A stretch of 13,208 nucleotides of DNA from Acidimicrobiales bacterium (GTDB lineage: Bacteria; Actinomycetota; Acidimicrobiia; Acidimicrobiales; Acidimicrobilacustridaceae). A program made the position numbers and the translations under genes. Shown here piece after piece: positions 1 through 7,195 of the stretch. The notes under the pieces are model-generated. The model worked only from the letters and a program-made list of their open reading frames with translations, did no database searches and was not told the DNA's origin. The stretch is from the NCBI GenBank assembly GCA_023264135.1, contig JALQSZ010000020.1, positions 1-13,208 on the forward strand. The letters run 5' to 3'. Every line of letters begins with the position of its first letter. Positions within the stretch are counted from its first letter, which is position 1.

Positions 1-1011
1 AGTGCGGCTGAGAAGTTGGAAGGCCTCGATGACTTCCTCATCAGTGACCTGTTCGTAACGAGCACGACCGATTGCTGAAAGGTGTGAATGCTCGGGTCCG
101 ACGCCCGGGTAATCGAGTCCCGCAGAGATCGATTGCGCTTCTTGCACCTGACCGAATTCGTCTTGCATGAGATAGCTCTTCATTCCGTGCACGACGCCAG
201 GCACGCCACGCCCAACTGCAGCACCGCCCGCGGGTTCGACGCCAACAAGTTCTGCGGTGGTGTCAGCAAAGCCACTGAAGATTCCGATGGCATTTGATCC
301 TCCGCCGACACATGCGGTGACGACATCGGGAATCTCGTTCTCGAGCAACTTCGCGCATTGCTCACGAGATTCCTTACCGATCACTGTGTGAAATTCGCGC
401 ACCATCCATGGATACGGGTGCGGGCCCATCACTGAGCCAAGGCAGTAATGCGTGTTCTCTACGGTGGCGACCCAATCGCGCATGGCTTCGTTCACGGCGT
501 CTTTGAGCGTGCGACTTCCCGACATCGCGGGAACAACTTCAGCACCAAGCAAGCGCATGCGGAAGACATTGAGCGCTTGACGCTCCATATCGACCTCGCC
601 CATGAACACTTTGCATTCCATGCCCATCAGCGCTGCGGCCGTTGCGGAGGCGACACCGTGCTGACCTGCGCCAGTTTCGGCAACCAGACGGGTTTTGCCC
701 ATGCGTTTGGCCAGAAGTGCCTGACCAAGGACGTTGTTGATCTTGTGGGAGCCGGTGTGATTGAGATCTTCACGTTTCAGGAGAACGCGAACACCCAATT
801 CTGCTGAAAGTCGATGACATTCGGTGATTGGCGACGGACGACCGGCGTAATCAGCGAGCAAGGCATCAAGTTCATCGCGGAACGATTGATCGGCCCACGC
901 GTCACGGAACGCAGCTTCGAGTTCCTGACAGGCCGGCACGAGAGTCTCGGGCACGTAACGGCCACCGAACTCTCCGAATCGACCACTTGAAGATGGCTCG
1001 GGTAGGGACAT
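1..1011 (-). CDS. trpB: Tryptophan synthase beta chain (TrpB1 type), 3' end missing
   Basis: PLP enzyme that condenses indole with L-serine to make tryptophan, normally in an alpha2-beta2 complex with TrpA in the cytosol. Translation from the ATG at 1011 gives 337 residues that stay open to base 1; the family is usually about 400 long, so some 60-70 C-terminal residues lie outside the window. Visible motifs are the N-terminal [15 protein letters not shown] (10-24), the PLP lysine K90 in HTGSHKIN, the catalytic glutamate E112 in AETGAGQHG, and the phosphate-binding GGGSN near residue 240. These are classical TrpB1 features, unlike the TrpB2-type gene upstream. The start lies 10 bases after the trpF stop with no Shine-Dalgarno match; a TAGCCT box 7 bases upstream suggests a leaderless mRNA. 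trpA would be expected next, outside the window. Confidence 0.97.
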   Translation of the reverse strand, partial: MSLPEPSSSGRFGEFGGRYVPETLVPACQELEAAFRDAWADQSFRDELDALLADYAGRPSPITECHRLSAELGVRVLLKREDLNHTGSHKINNVLGQALLAKRMGKTRLVAETGAGQHGVASATAAALMGMECKVFMGEVDMERQALNVFRMRLLGAEVVPAMSGSRTLKDAVNEAMRDWVATVENTHYCLGSVMGPHPYPWMVREFHTVIGKESREQCAKLLENEIPDVVTACVGGGSNAIGIFSGFADTTAELVGVEPAGGAAVGRGVPGVVHGMKSYLMQDEFGQVQEAQSISAGLDYPGVGPEHSHLSAIGRARYEQVTDEEVIEAFQLLSRT

Positions 1012-1018
1012 GACGATG

Positions 1019-1024
1019 AGGCTA
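1019..1024 (-). promoter_or_regulatory. Possible -10 box of a leaderless trpB promoter
   Basis: TAGCCT (TAnnnT) ends 7 bases before the trpB ATG, the spacing expected if transcription starts at the start codon. Its first three bases are also the TAG stop codon of trpF. No purine-rich ribosome site is present. No clear -35 element is seen, so this rests on the hexamer and spacing alone. Confidence 0.45.
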
Positions 1025-1654
1025 GGCCGGGCCCGGGTCGGTAGAGAACTCGGAAAGCGCATCTCGCGCCGAGGAAATGAATGCAGCAAGCGCTTCGGGA
1101 TCTTTTCGGCCCGGAGCCGCTTCGACACCACTCACCGCATCGACTCCCCACGGGCGCACGCGTTCGATCGCCTCGGCGACATTGGCGGAGTTGAGACCGC
1201 CAGCAAGGATCACCCGATGGCGCTCAGGAAGATCGGCAATCTGCGACCAATCGAAAGTTTCTCCCGAACCCGGAGTGGGCGAATCGAGTAACACCGCGTC
1301 GATCGGATACTCGGCGAGATGTTCAAGCCGAGCATCGTCGGCGGTAAAGACCTGCACGAGAAACGGCACGGTGTCGCGAAGCGCCTGCGAAATTTCCGGA
1401 CCTTCGCTTCCGTGCAGTTGCACGCCGCGGAGTCCCGTCTCGTTCACCACCTCAGCAATTCGCGCAGCAGACTCGTTGCGGAAAACACCGACGGCAACGA
1501 CGTCCTTCGGTAGTTGCGGAACAATCGCCGCCACGGTCGCCGCATCAACCTGACGTTTCGATTCCGCGAAAATGAAGCCAAGCGCGTCGGCGCCGAGGGA
1601 CACCGCAAGCAGTGCATCCTCGGCGCTCGTTGTACCGCAGATCTTGATGAACAC
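1022..1654 (-). CDS. trpF: Phosphoribosylanthranilate isomerase
   Basis: Catalyses the Amadori rearrangement of phosphoribosylanthranilate to CdRP, the step before TrpC; a cytosolic (beta/alpha)8 barrel. The 210-residue product has the family's usual length. It starts FIKICG with catalytic cysteine C6, has GVQLHG at 77-82, the general-acid aspartate D124 in [10 protein letters not shown], and the C-terminal phosphate-binding segments AGGLN (151-155) and VDAVSGVE...PGRKD (171-185). The start is GTG at 1654, fixed by the conserved KICG six codons in. There is no Shine-Dalgarno site; a TAGCGT box lies 6 bases upstream and the start codon sits inside the right arm of a 42-base inverted repeat. 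A separate TrpF matters here because many actinobacteria lack it and use the bifunctional PriA. The gene lies between the two trpB-type genes. Confidence 0.96.
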   Translation of the reverse strand: MFIKICGTTSAEDALLAVSLGADALGFIFAESKRQVDAATVAAIVPQLPKDVVAVGVFRNESAARIAEVVNETGLRGVQLHGSEGPEISQALRDTVPFLVQVFTADDARLEHLAEYPIDAVLLDSPTPGSGETFDWSQIADLPERHRVILAGGLNSANVAEAIERVRPWGVDAVSGVEAAPGRKDPEALAAFISSARDALSEFSTDPGPA

Positions 1655-1660
1655 GCCGCG

Positions 1661-1666
1661 ACGCTA
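1661..1666 (-). promoter_or_regulatory. Possible -10 box of a leaderless trpF promoter
   Basis: TAGCGT ends exactly 6 bases before the GTG start of trpF. It is part of the 12-base CGCCGCTAGCGT (1661-1672) that occurs again, with the same spacing, before hisI. It lies at the centre of the 42-base inverted repeat. No convincing -35 element is visible. Confidence 0.5.
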
Positions 1667-1672
1667 GCGGCG
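1661..1672 (-). repeat. 12-base element shared with the hisI upstream region, copy 1
   Basis: CGCCGCTAGCGT on the minus strand, with the palindromic core CGCTAGCG. An identical copy lies at 7565-7576. Both end 6 bases before a start codon. The shared sequence could be a strong promoter core or a common regulator site linking trpF and hisI. Confidence 0.7.
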
Positions 1673-1711
1673 CGACGTGTTCATCACGCGATCAATTACC
1701 TCTAGAGAAAC

Positions 1712-2965
1712 TCAGGCGTCGACCATGCGGCCGCTGAGGTACTCGTCGTATGCAGCAAGGTCGAGGTGACCGTGTCCGCAGTAGTTGAAGAGAATGACCT
1801 TCTCTTCACCTGACTCCTTGGCGGCAAGTGCTTCGTCGATGGCGACGGCGATGCCGTGACCACATTCAGGAGCGGGAACCTTGCCTTCGGCATTGGCGAA
1901 CTTGATCGCCGCGTCGAACACCTTGCCCTGGTTAATGGCAACGGCTTCCATGCGACCCTCGTGCACAAGCTTCGAGATGATCGGGGAATCGCCGTGGTAG
2001 CGAAGGCCACCAGCGTGGATCGACGGCGGCATGAAGTCGGCGCCCAAGGTGTACATCGGCATAAGCGGGGTCATGCCGGCGACATCGCCGAAGTCGTATT
2101 CGAAACGGCCCTGCGTGAGGGTCGGGCACGAAGACGGTTCGACAGCAACGAGGCGAACGCTTTCGTCGGGAACGAATGGGAATGCAACGCCACCGAGGTT
2201 CGAGCCACCACCGCAAGGAGCGATAACAACATCGGGAAGTTCTTCACCAGCAGCGCGGAGCTGATCACGAGCTTCAAGACCGATGACGGTCTGATGAAGA
2301 AGCACGTGGTTGAGCACCGAACCGAGCGCATAGTGCGTGTCGTCGCGCTGCACGCAGTCACGAACTGCATCGGAGATTGCTGCACCAAGCGAGCCGGGGT
2401 TGGACGGATCGTCGATCGGTGACGGAACGACATCGCCGCCCCACACCTGCATCATGATCTTGCGATACGGCTTCTGTTCATACGAAGCGCGCACCATGTA
2501 CACCATGCACTCCATATCGAACTGTGCGGTCGCGAACGACAGCGCAGTTCCCCACTGGCCCGCGCCAGTTTCGGTGGTGAGGCGCTTGATGCCTTCTTGC
2601 TTGTTGTAGAACGCCTGCGGCACCGCGGTGTTCGGCTTATGCGAACCAGCGGGCGACACCGATTCGTCCTTGAAGTAAATACGAGCCGGCGTGTCGAGCA
2701 TCTTCTCGAGTCGTTCAGCGCGCACGAGTGGCGTCGGACGCCACAGTCGAAGGATGTCGAGCACCGGGCCGGGGATATCGATCCACGGTTCCGGCGACAT
2801 CTCTTGCATGATCAGTTCCATTGGGAACAGCGGCGCGAGATCGTCGGGTGTGACGGGCTCGCGTGTACCGGGATGCAACGGCGGATCCATCGGCGTCGCG
2901 AGACGCGGGAGGATGTTGAACCAGGCCGAGGGCATCTCGGATTCGGACATGTTGAAGCGGGTCAT
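1712..2965 (-). CDS. trpB2: TrpB2-type tryptophan synthase beta-like PLP enzyme
   Basis: Fold-type II PLP enzyme of the TrpB2 clade, distinct from the classical TrpB encoded two genes downstream. The 417-residue product has the longer N-terminus typical of TrpB2 (about 75 residues before [12 protein letters not shown]). PLP lysine K110 is in GSHKPNTA, catalytic E132 in TETGAGQWG, the phosphate loop GGGSN is at 252-256, and CGHGHLDL lies near the C-terminus. TrpB2 enzymes act without a standard TrpA partner; some archaeal and bacterial members use O-phosphoserine plus indole, and serine deaminase activity is also reported. Which applies here is not decidable from sequence. The ATG at 2965 has an AGGGGAG Shine-Dalgarno 6 bases upstream; a second ATG at 2950 is less likely. 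The gene lies 35 bases after trpC and 57 bases before trpF. Confidence 0.93.
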   Translation of the reverse strand: MTRFNMSESEMPSAWFNILPRLATPMDPPLHPGTREPVTPDDLAPLFPMELIMQEMSPEPWIDIPGPVLDILRLWRPTPLVRAERLEKMLDTPARIYFKDESVSPAGSHKPNTAVPQAFYNKQEGIKRLTTETGAGQWGTALSFATAQFDMECMVYMVRASYEQKPYRKIMMQVWGGDVVPSPIDDPSNPGSLGAAISDAVRDCVQRDDTHYALGSVLNHVLLHQTVIGLEARDQLRAAGEELPDVVIAPCGGGSNLGGVAFPFVPDESVRLVAVEPSSCPTLTQGRFEYDFGDVAGMTPLMPMYTLGADFMPPSIHAGGLRYHGDSPIISKLVHEGRMEAVAINQGKVFDAAIKFANAEGKVPAPECGHGIAVAIDEALAAKESGEEKVILFNYCGHGHLDLAAYDEYLSGRMVDA

Positions 2966-2971
2966 TGATGA

Positions 2972-2978
2972 CTCCCCT
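2972..2978 (-). promoter_or_regulatory. Shine-Dalgarno site of trpB2
   Basis: AGGGGAG on the minus strand, 6 bases before the ATG at 2965. It is one of few clear ribosome sites in the window and decides this start over the ATG five codons later. Confidence 0.75.
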
Positions 2979-2997
2979 GTAGTGATGTGCGGCGCTG

Positions 2998-3003
2998 ATC
3001 CTA
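2998..3003 (-). promoter_or_regulatory. Possible -10 box upstream of trpB2
   Basis: TAGGAT, overlapping the TAG stop codon of trpC, would start transcription near 2991 and give a leader of about 25 bases that carries the trpB2 Shine-Dalgarno site. It is a good match to actinobacterial -10 sequences, but a single hexamer without a clear -35. Confidence 0.3.
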
Positions 3004-3795
3004 GGACCGACGAGCACCCCGGAGCGCAGCCACTCCGGCCTCGGGGTCTCCTGAGGTCACAAGATGTTCACCGACCAGCACTGCGTGGTAGCCCGCCTCG
3101 GCCAAAATCGCAGCATCACTCGGCCCAGTGATCCCCGATTCGGCCACTCGCACGACACCAGTGGGCATCTGCGGAGCCATTCGTACCGCCCGATCGGTAT
3201 CGACGGCAAAGGTCACGAGATCACGTTGGTTCACGCCGATCAGATCAGCTCCCGCAGCGATCGCCCGATCGAGTTCGGCTTCATCGTGAATTTCCACAAG
3301 CGCATCGAATCCGATGGCGCGGGCCAACTTGAGGAACGATTCCAGTTCGGCCTGGTCAAGCGCAGCAGCAATGAGGAGAACACAATCGGCGCCCATGATT
3401 CGGGCGTCGCAGACATCGCGAGCGCTCACGGTGAAGTCTTTGCGCAAAACCGGAAGTGAACACGCATTGCGAGCAGTCAAGAGGTCGTCGACAGAACCAC
3501 CAAAGAAATCGACATCGGTGAGCACCGACAAACACGCCGCACCACCGCGTTCGTACTCACGAGCAAGCGACGTTGGATCGAGCCCGGGGGCAAGATCGCC
3601 TTTCGACGGCGACCGGCGCTTGATTTCGGAAATCACCGCGATATCGCCCGACGCGACAACCGCTTCGAGCGCGGCGCGAAAACCTCGGGCTGGCGCGACA
3701 GACATCGCCCGCTCGACGAGTTCGTCGAACGGGCGATCATCGCGAGCGGCAGCCTCTCGGTGCGACTCGAGGATTCGGTCGAGATACGTGGTCAG
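3001..3795 (-). CDS. trpC: Indole-3-glycerol-phosphate synthase, probable CTG start
   Basis: Closes the ring of CdRP to give indole-3-glycerol phosphate; cytosolic (beta/alpha)8 barrel. The catalytic set is present: E57 and K59 in [12 protein letters not shown]119 in LRKDF, E168 in LVEIHD, N189 in GVNQRDL, and E219-S220 in VAESGI. The first in-frame ATG (3705) would remove about 30 residues, including the conserved N-terminal helix. The frame remains open upstream and reads [18 protein letters not shown], very like the usual IGPS start, directly after a CTG at 3795; no ATG, GTG or TTG occurs between there and 3705, and a TAA stop lies six codons further up. I therefore place the start at CTG, giving 264 residues, the usual length. 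AAAGGG lies 9 bases upstream. The CTG overlaps the TGA stop of the ABM gene by two bases, suggesting translational coupling. Confidence 0.92.
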   Translation of the reverse strand: MTTYLDRILESHREAAARDDRPFDELVERAMSVAPARGFRAALEAVVASGDIAVISEIKRRSPSKGDLAPGLDPTSLAREYERGGAACLSVLTDVDFFGGSVDDLLTARNACSLPVLRKDFTVSARDVCDARIMGADCVLLIAAALDQAELESFLKLARAIGFDALVEIHDEAELDRAIAAGADLIGVNQRDLVTFAVDTDRAVRMAPQMPTGVVRVAESGITGPSDAAILAEAGYHAVLVGEHLVTSGDPEAGVAALRGARRS

Positions 3796-4106
3796 TTGGG
3801 AAGGCCCTTTGCGTTACCCGTCGGTGTCGCCATCACCATCATCGGCGGTTCGGCCATGAGGCCACCGAGCGTTCCAAACAGTTCCTTCATCGCGTCGGAA
3901 CCACCATGCACGCCAAGCGCATCTCCATCGGAGTAGAGCTCGAAGATCCACACCGTGTTCTCGTCGCCCGCGTCGCGGTGGAATGAGTACACGAGCGTGC
4001 CCGGTTCACCAGCAACAACCGGAAGCATCGTCTCAAGCGCAGCAACACCTTCGTCGCGCTTACCGGGCTGAAACACCATCTTTACGAACAATGAGGTCTG
4101 AGTCAT
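3792..4106 (-). CDS. Antibiotic biosynthesis monooxygenase (ABM) domain protein
   Basis: A 104-residue single-domain protein resembling the dimeric alpha/beta barrel ABM family. LFVKMVFQPGKRDEG (6-20), the central helix AALETMLPVV (22-31), EPGTLVYSFHRDAGDENTVW (34-53) and FELYSDGDALGVHGGS (55-70) follow the family pattern of two half ferredoxin-like folds. Members include quinone and heme-degrading monooxygenases, but many small ones have no known role, and the substrate here cannot be told. It starts at the ATG at 4106 with no Shine-Dalgarno; TAAGGT lies 8 bases upstream. Its stop overlaps the proposed CTG of trpC, so the two are probably translated together. There is no membrane segment or signal peptide. 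Confidence 0.8.
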   Translation of the reverse strand: MTQTSLFVKMVFQPGKRDEGVAALETMLPVVAGEPGTLVYSFHRDAGDENTVWIFELYSDGDALGVHGGSDAMKELFGTLGGLMAEPPMMVMATPTGNAKGLPN

Positions 4107-4114
4107 GAGCGCAG

Positions 4115-4120
4115 ACCTTA
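4115..4120 (-). promoter_or_regulatory. Possible -10 box of a leaderless promoter for the ABM gene
   Basis: TAAGGT ends 8 bases before the ATG at 4106, in the 23-base gap after the J-domain gene. The spacing is at the long end for a leaderless start. No -35 element is evident. Confidence 0.35.
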
Positions 4121-4129
4121 GGCGAACGA

Positions 4130-4672
4130 CTAGTGATCCCGCTCAGCGCGAATGCTCCGAGAAATCGCAACAACTGGGGCGGCGAGAAAACCGAGGACAG
4201 CAAGAACGAGCCCAACAATTCCGACTGCGATGAGGAACGGGAGGTTCACGATCACTCCGAGCAGCACGCCGGCAACTCCACCGAGAAAGCACACAATCGG
4301 AGCGAACTGCAATGAACGGGCGACCTCGGTGCCGGCAACTCCAACATCCTCGATGAGCCGAGGATCAATTTCGTCATCGCTGTCGTCGTAGGGAACGAAG
4401 TCATAGCGACCGGGAACCGGTGTGCCTGTAGCGACCGGATCAGGCTGAGACAGGCGCATCCGTTCATCGTGGGCCCGGCGTCGTTCGGGATCGCCAAGGA
4501 TCGCCCATGCTTCGTTGATGGCCTGCATCTCGCGTTCGTTCGAACGCCGTTGTGCCTCATCGGTGTGGAAGTCCGGGTGATGAACTCGCGCCAATTTCAG
4601 ATACGCGCTGCGAATATCCGCGGAGCTCGCAGTCGACGGCACTCCGAGACGGGCATAGAGCGGATCTTCCAT
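4130..4672 (-). CDS. J-domain protein with C-terminal membrane hairpin
   Basis: A 180-residue protein. Residues 4-70 form a J-domain: PLYARLGV start, helix II SADIRSAYLKLARV, the HPD motif at 32-34 needed to stimulate Hsp70 ATPase, and the closing helix INEAWAILGDPERRRAHDE. An acidic linker follows (YDDSDDEIDP, 95-104). Two hydrophobic segments at about 123-143 and 145-168, separated by only N-L-P, probably form a membrane hairpin that leaves both the J-domain and the basic tail SRSIRAERDH in the cytoplasm. It lacks the zinc-finger and client-binding domains of DnaJ, so it probably brings DnaK to a membrane site rather than acting as general DnaJ. It starts at the ATG at 4672, 9 bases after the ygfZ stop, without a clear ribosome site. 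No dnaK or grpE lies nearby. Confidence 0.85.
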   Translation of the reverse strand: MEDPLYARLGVPSTASSADIRSAYLKLARVHHPDFHTDEAQRRSNEREMQAINEAWAILGDPERRRAHDERMRLSQPDPVATGTPVPGRYDFVPYDDSDDEIDPRLIEDVGVAGTEVARSLQFAPIVCFLGGVAGVLLGVIVNLPFLIAVGIVGLVLAVLGFLAAPVVAISRSIRAERDH

Positions 4673-4681
4673 GACGAGTCT

Positions 4682-5650
4682 TCAGCGCACCGATCCAGGT
4701 TCAACGGCGACCGCCCTGAACTCGCTCGATCCACTTCGAACGGAAACTTCAGTACCGGGAATCACACTTCGTCCGACTCGCGCAAGTGCAAGTGCCGGCA
4801 ATTCGTTGTCGAGCGAAGGAACGACACTCGTGATCGAACCAACCGACGTTTCGTCGAGGTACACGTCATCTCCGATAGCGGCATCGGCGTCAAGCACCAA
4901 GACACGAATCGGATGAGGGACGTTGTTGCCTCGACTATCGATACGAGCAACGAGTTCTTGTCCCGTGTAACAACCCTTGGTGAAACTCACTGACGCGTCA
5001 ATCACCCAGGCACCTGCTTCGCCCGGAATGGTGTCCTCGTTGAGTTCGCTCCCCATCGCCGGAATTCCGTGCGCAATTCGATACCGCTGCATCGCTTCGG
5101 GAACGACAACAGCGCCGACGAGTTCCGTCGCCGGTTGAGTCGCGGAGTTGAGAATCAAGAAGTCACGACCCGCAACTTCCGGACCAACTGGTGACGAACT
5201 GAGAACTCCGTCGTGTACGTCGTCGTCGAAACGGACGAGTGACGCGTCCCACCGTTGCTGCACGAGTTCGAGTGACTCAGGCTCGGCAATCGATGCTTTC
5301 GTCCGCAACAAGAACCGCTTGAGACGAGCAAAAACGACCTCGCCATAACCCGGATCGGTTTCGAGGAGATAGTGCTCTGGATCGATGCGGTGCACTCGCA
5401 ACCACGCATCGACCTTGCCCGTTGGGGCAAGAAGAAATGACCACGCGCTGTCACCGACCATCGCGACGACGTCTTGGCTCAATTGCCCTTGCAAATAACG
5501 AGCCGCATCAGGGCCCGTCACCGCGACGACATCGCGCGCAACAATTGCTGCACCACCTGCGCCAACAAGAGCGTGATAGTCAGCAACGAGTTGTTCAGCC
5601 GAAGTGGAAGTCACGCACGTGAGTGTCGCACCTTCCTCGCTCAATTGCAC
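4682..5650 (-). CDS. ygfZ: YgfZ/GcvT-type folate-binding protein
   Basis: Member of the YgfZ/IBA57 family, tetrahydrofolate-binding proteins that help assemble or repair certain Fe-S enzymes. The diagnostic KGCYTGQE signature is at 225-232, followed by VARIDSRG. The GcvT-like N-terminal domain contains VTGPDAARYLQGQLSQDV (44-61) and APTGKVDAWLRV (75-86). The domain layout matches other actinobacterial members. The longest reading starts at the GTG at 5650, 16 bases after the trpE stop and without a good Shine-Dalgarno; conserved sequence begins only around residue 35, so the GTG at 5614 or another later codon could be the true start. It is not the glycine-cleavage T protein: KGCYTGQE identifies YgfZ. 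It lies in the hisI-trpE run; no direct role in tryptophan synthesis is known. Confidence 0.88.
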   Translation of the reverse strand: MQLSEEGATLTCVTSTSAEQLVADYHALVGAGGAAIVARDVVAVTGPDAARYLQGQLSQDVVAMVGDSAWSFLLAPTGKVDAWLRVHRIDPEHYLLETDPGYGEVVFARLKRFLLRTKASIAEPESLELVQQRWDASLVRFDDDVHDGVLSSSPVGPEVAGRDFLILNSATQPATELVGAVVVPEAMQRYRIAHGIPAMGSELNEDTIPGEAGAWVIDASVSFTKGCYTGQELVARIDSRGNNVPHPIRVLVLDADAAIGDDVYLDETSVGSITSVVPSLDNELPALALARVGRSVIPGTEVSVRSGSSEFRAVAVEPGSVR

Positions 5651-5666
5651 CAGCAGCGAGACCGAT

Positions 5667-7193
5667 TCAGTCGAGAAGTTCGCCGCGGCGCTGTGCAGTC
5701 ATTCTTCGGGCACCGGGGACGGCACTCAGAAGACCACGGGCCTTGTTGCGGCATTCGAGATCTTCGTGCTCGGCGACACTGTCGGCAACGATTCCCGCGC
5801 CTGCCTGAACATGTGCGATGCCATCGGCTCCGACCACCAGCGTGCGAATCGCAATGGCCGTATCGATGGTGCCGGAGAAATCCACGTACCCGACCACGCC
5901 GGCGTACGGCCCACGCTTCACCGGTTCGAGCTCGTCGATGATTTCCATCGCTCGGACTTTGGGAGCACCTGAAACGGTGCCGGCGGGAAGAGTGGCCCGA
6001 AGAACGTCGATCGGTGTCTTGCCACTCGCGAGTTCACCGGACACTTGCGAGGTGAGGTGCATCACGTGGCTGTATCGCTCAAGCACCATCATTTCGTCGA
6101 CCTGTTCGGTTCCAAACTCAACAACCCGGCCCACATCATTACGGGCAAGATCAATGAGCATGACGTGCTCGGCGATTTCCTTCGGGTGCTCGCGAAGTTC
6201 CGCGCCAAGACGTCGGTCTTCTTCTTCGGTTGCACCGCGACGACGCGTGCCAGCGATCGGACGCGAGATCACGCGATTATCCACCAGTTTCACCATTGGC
6301 TCAGGAGACGAACCTGCGAGGCTCAGTTCCGGCATTCGCACGAAGTACATGTACGGGCTCGGATTCACCTGACGAAGCACGCGGTAGAAATCGAACGGAT
6401 CTGCGCCGAGTTCAAACGAGAATCGCTGCGACAGAACAACTTGAAAAATGTCGCCATCGAGAATGCGTTCTTTCGCAACATCGACCGCGCTCTCCCACTG
6501 GTTGTAGGTCATCGAGACACTCACGTCGGGGAGTTCTGGCGAAGGTGATGGCGGATCGACCATGGGTTCGGCGAGCGGCTGCGCGCCATCGGCAGCGAGT
6601 TGTTCAAGACGAATGACCGCTTCGTCATAAAGCCGATCGAGTTCGTTCGCGGTTACGCCTTCGGGAACAAGAACGTTGTCGATGAGCGTGACGCGCTGAC
6701 GGAAATGGTCGAATGCCGCCAATTGACCGATCACTGCCATCACAGCATCGGGATAGCCCGTCGCATCGCGGGGGATTTCGTTGAGGTCTTCGACTTCCCG
6801 CACAACGTCGTAGCCGAGGTAGCCGACGACTCCCCCATGTAGAGGCGGAAGCGAGTCAATGACTGGCGAACGATAGGCAGCGAGCAACCATTCGATCGCA
6901 GCGAGAATGCCTTTGTCGCGCGGCATCGCCGCAGGTAGGTCGCCATCAACCGTGACGATTCCATCGCGCAGCACAAGCGTCGCGATCGGATTGCGGCCAA
7001 CAAAAGAGAACCGGCTCCAGCGTTCACCATGTTCAACCGACTCGAAAAGAAAGCCCGGTTGATCGTCTCCGCACAATCGAGCAAATGCCGCGACTGGGGT
7101 AATGAGGTCGGCAAGTAGCTCGCGCCACACCGGAACCACGCTGTGGTTCGCGGCCAAAACGTGAAACTCTTCGCGCGACGGCGAAACGTCCAA
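5667..7193 (-). CDS. trpE: Anthranilate synthase component I, TTG start
   Basis: Converts chorismate to anthranilate with ammonia supplied by TrpG, the first and feedback-controlled step of tryptophan synthesis. The 508-residue protein has the N-terminal regulatory element LFES (49-52), a variant of LLES, and NPSPYMYF (277-284), the other side of the tryptophan pocket. The chorismate-binding core has SSPEPMVKL (295-303), PIAGTRRRG (312-320), DLARNDVGRV (348-357), GTVSGAPK (405-412) and QAGAGIVADS (463-472). Alanine in PIAGT, rather than the lysine of PabB-type PIKGT, argues for TrpE over aminodeoxychorismate synthase. The start is TTG at 7193, two bases after the hisI stop, supported by GGAG 7 bases upstream and by the conserved REEF...VPVWRELLADL that follows. 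There is no fused TrpG domain and no trpG in the window. Tight linkage to hisI implies co-expression. Confidence 0.96.
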   Translation of the reverse strand: MDVSPSREEFHVLAANHSVVPVWRELLADLITPVAAFARLCGDDQPGFLFESVEHGERWSRFSFVGRNPIATLVLRDGIVTVDGDLPAAMPRDKGILAAIEWLLAAYRSPVIDSLPPLHGGVVGYLGYDVVREVEDLNEIPRDATGYPDAVMAVIGQLAAFDHFRQRVTLIDNVLVPEGVTANELDRLYDEAVIRLEQLAADGAQPLAEPMVDPPSPSPELPDVSVSMTYNQWESAVDVAKERILDGDIFQVVLSQRFSFELGADPFDFYRVLRQVNPSPYMYFVRMPELSLAGSSPEPMVKLVDNRVISRPIAGTRRRGATEEEDRRLGAELREHPKEIAEHVMLIDLARNDVGRVVEFGTEQVDEMMVLERYSHVMHLTSQVSGELASGKTPIDVLRATLPAGTVSGAPKVRAMEIIDELEPVKRGPYAGVVGYVDFSGTIDTAIAIRTLVVGADGIAHVQAGAGIVADSVAEHEDLECRNKARGLLSAVPGARRMTAQRRGELLD

Positions 7194-7195
7194 GA

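Larger units (their letters stand above)
1645..1686. repeat. 42-base near-perfect inverted repeat over the trpF start
   Basis: Centred on the TA at 1665-1666, 19 of 21 base pairs match; the outer 11 bases of each arm (TGATGAACACG / CGTGTTCATCA) are perfect. The two mismatches are at 1656/1675 and 1661/1670; in RNA from the trp strand 1675/1656 becomes a U-G wobble. One arm carries the first codons of trpF (GTG at 1654), the other lies in the 57-base trpB2-trpF gap, and the trpF TAGCGT box is at the centre. No T-run follows on the transcribed strand, so it is not a standard intrinsic terminator. It could be a hairpin in read-through mRNA that hides the trpF start, or a protein-binding site on DNA. 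Confidence 0.85.

Noticed and set aside
1077..1553. A 158-codon plus-strand open frame opposite trpF
   Set aside because: Low-complexity antisense translation; the minus-strand TrpF motifs cover the whole stretch.
1655..1711. Classical tryptophan attenuator or T-box leader in the trpB2-trpF gap
   Set aside because: There is no tryptophan-rich leader peptide, no T-box signature and no terminator T-run. The hairpin is real but does not match known trp attenuators.
1856..2422. A 188-codon plus-strand open frame opposite trpB2
   Set aside because: It mirrors the codon pattern of a clear PLP enzyme on the other strand, and its translation shows no recognisable domain. It is a shadow of GC-rich coding DNA.
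4682..5650. Glycine-cleavage T protein (GcvT)
   Set aside because: The KGCYTGQE signature and the length of about 320 residues mark YgfZ/IBA57, and there are no gcvH or gcvP neighbours.
5818..6372. A 184-codon plus-strand open frame opposite trpE
   Set aside because: The translation is a serine/arginine/threonine-rich string without domain features, typical of the antisense of a conserved gene. TrpE motifs on the minus strand explain the sequence.
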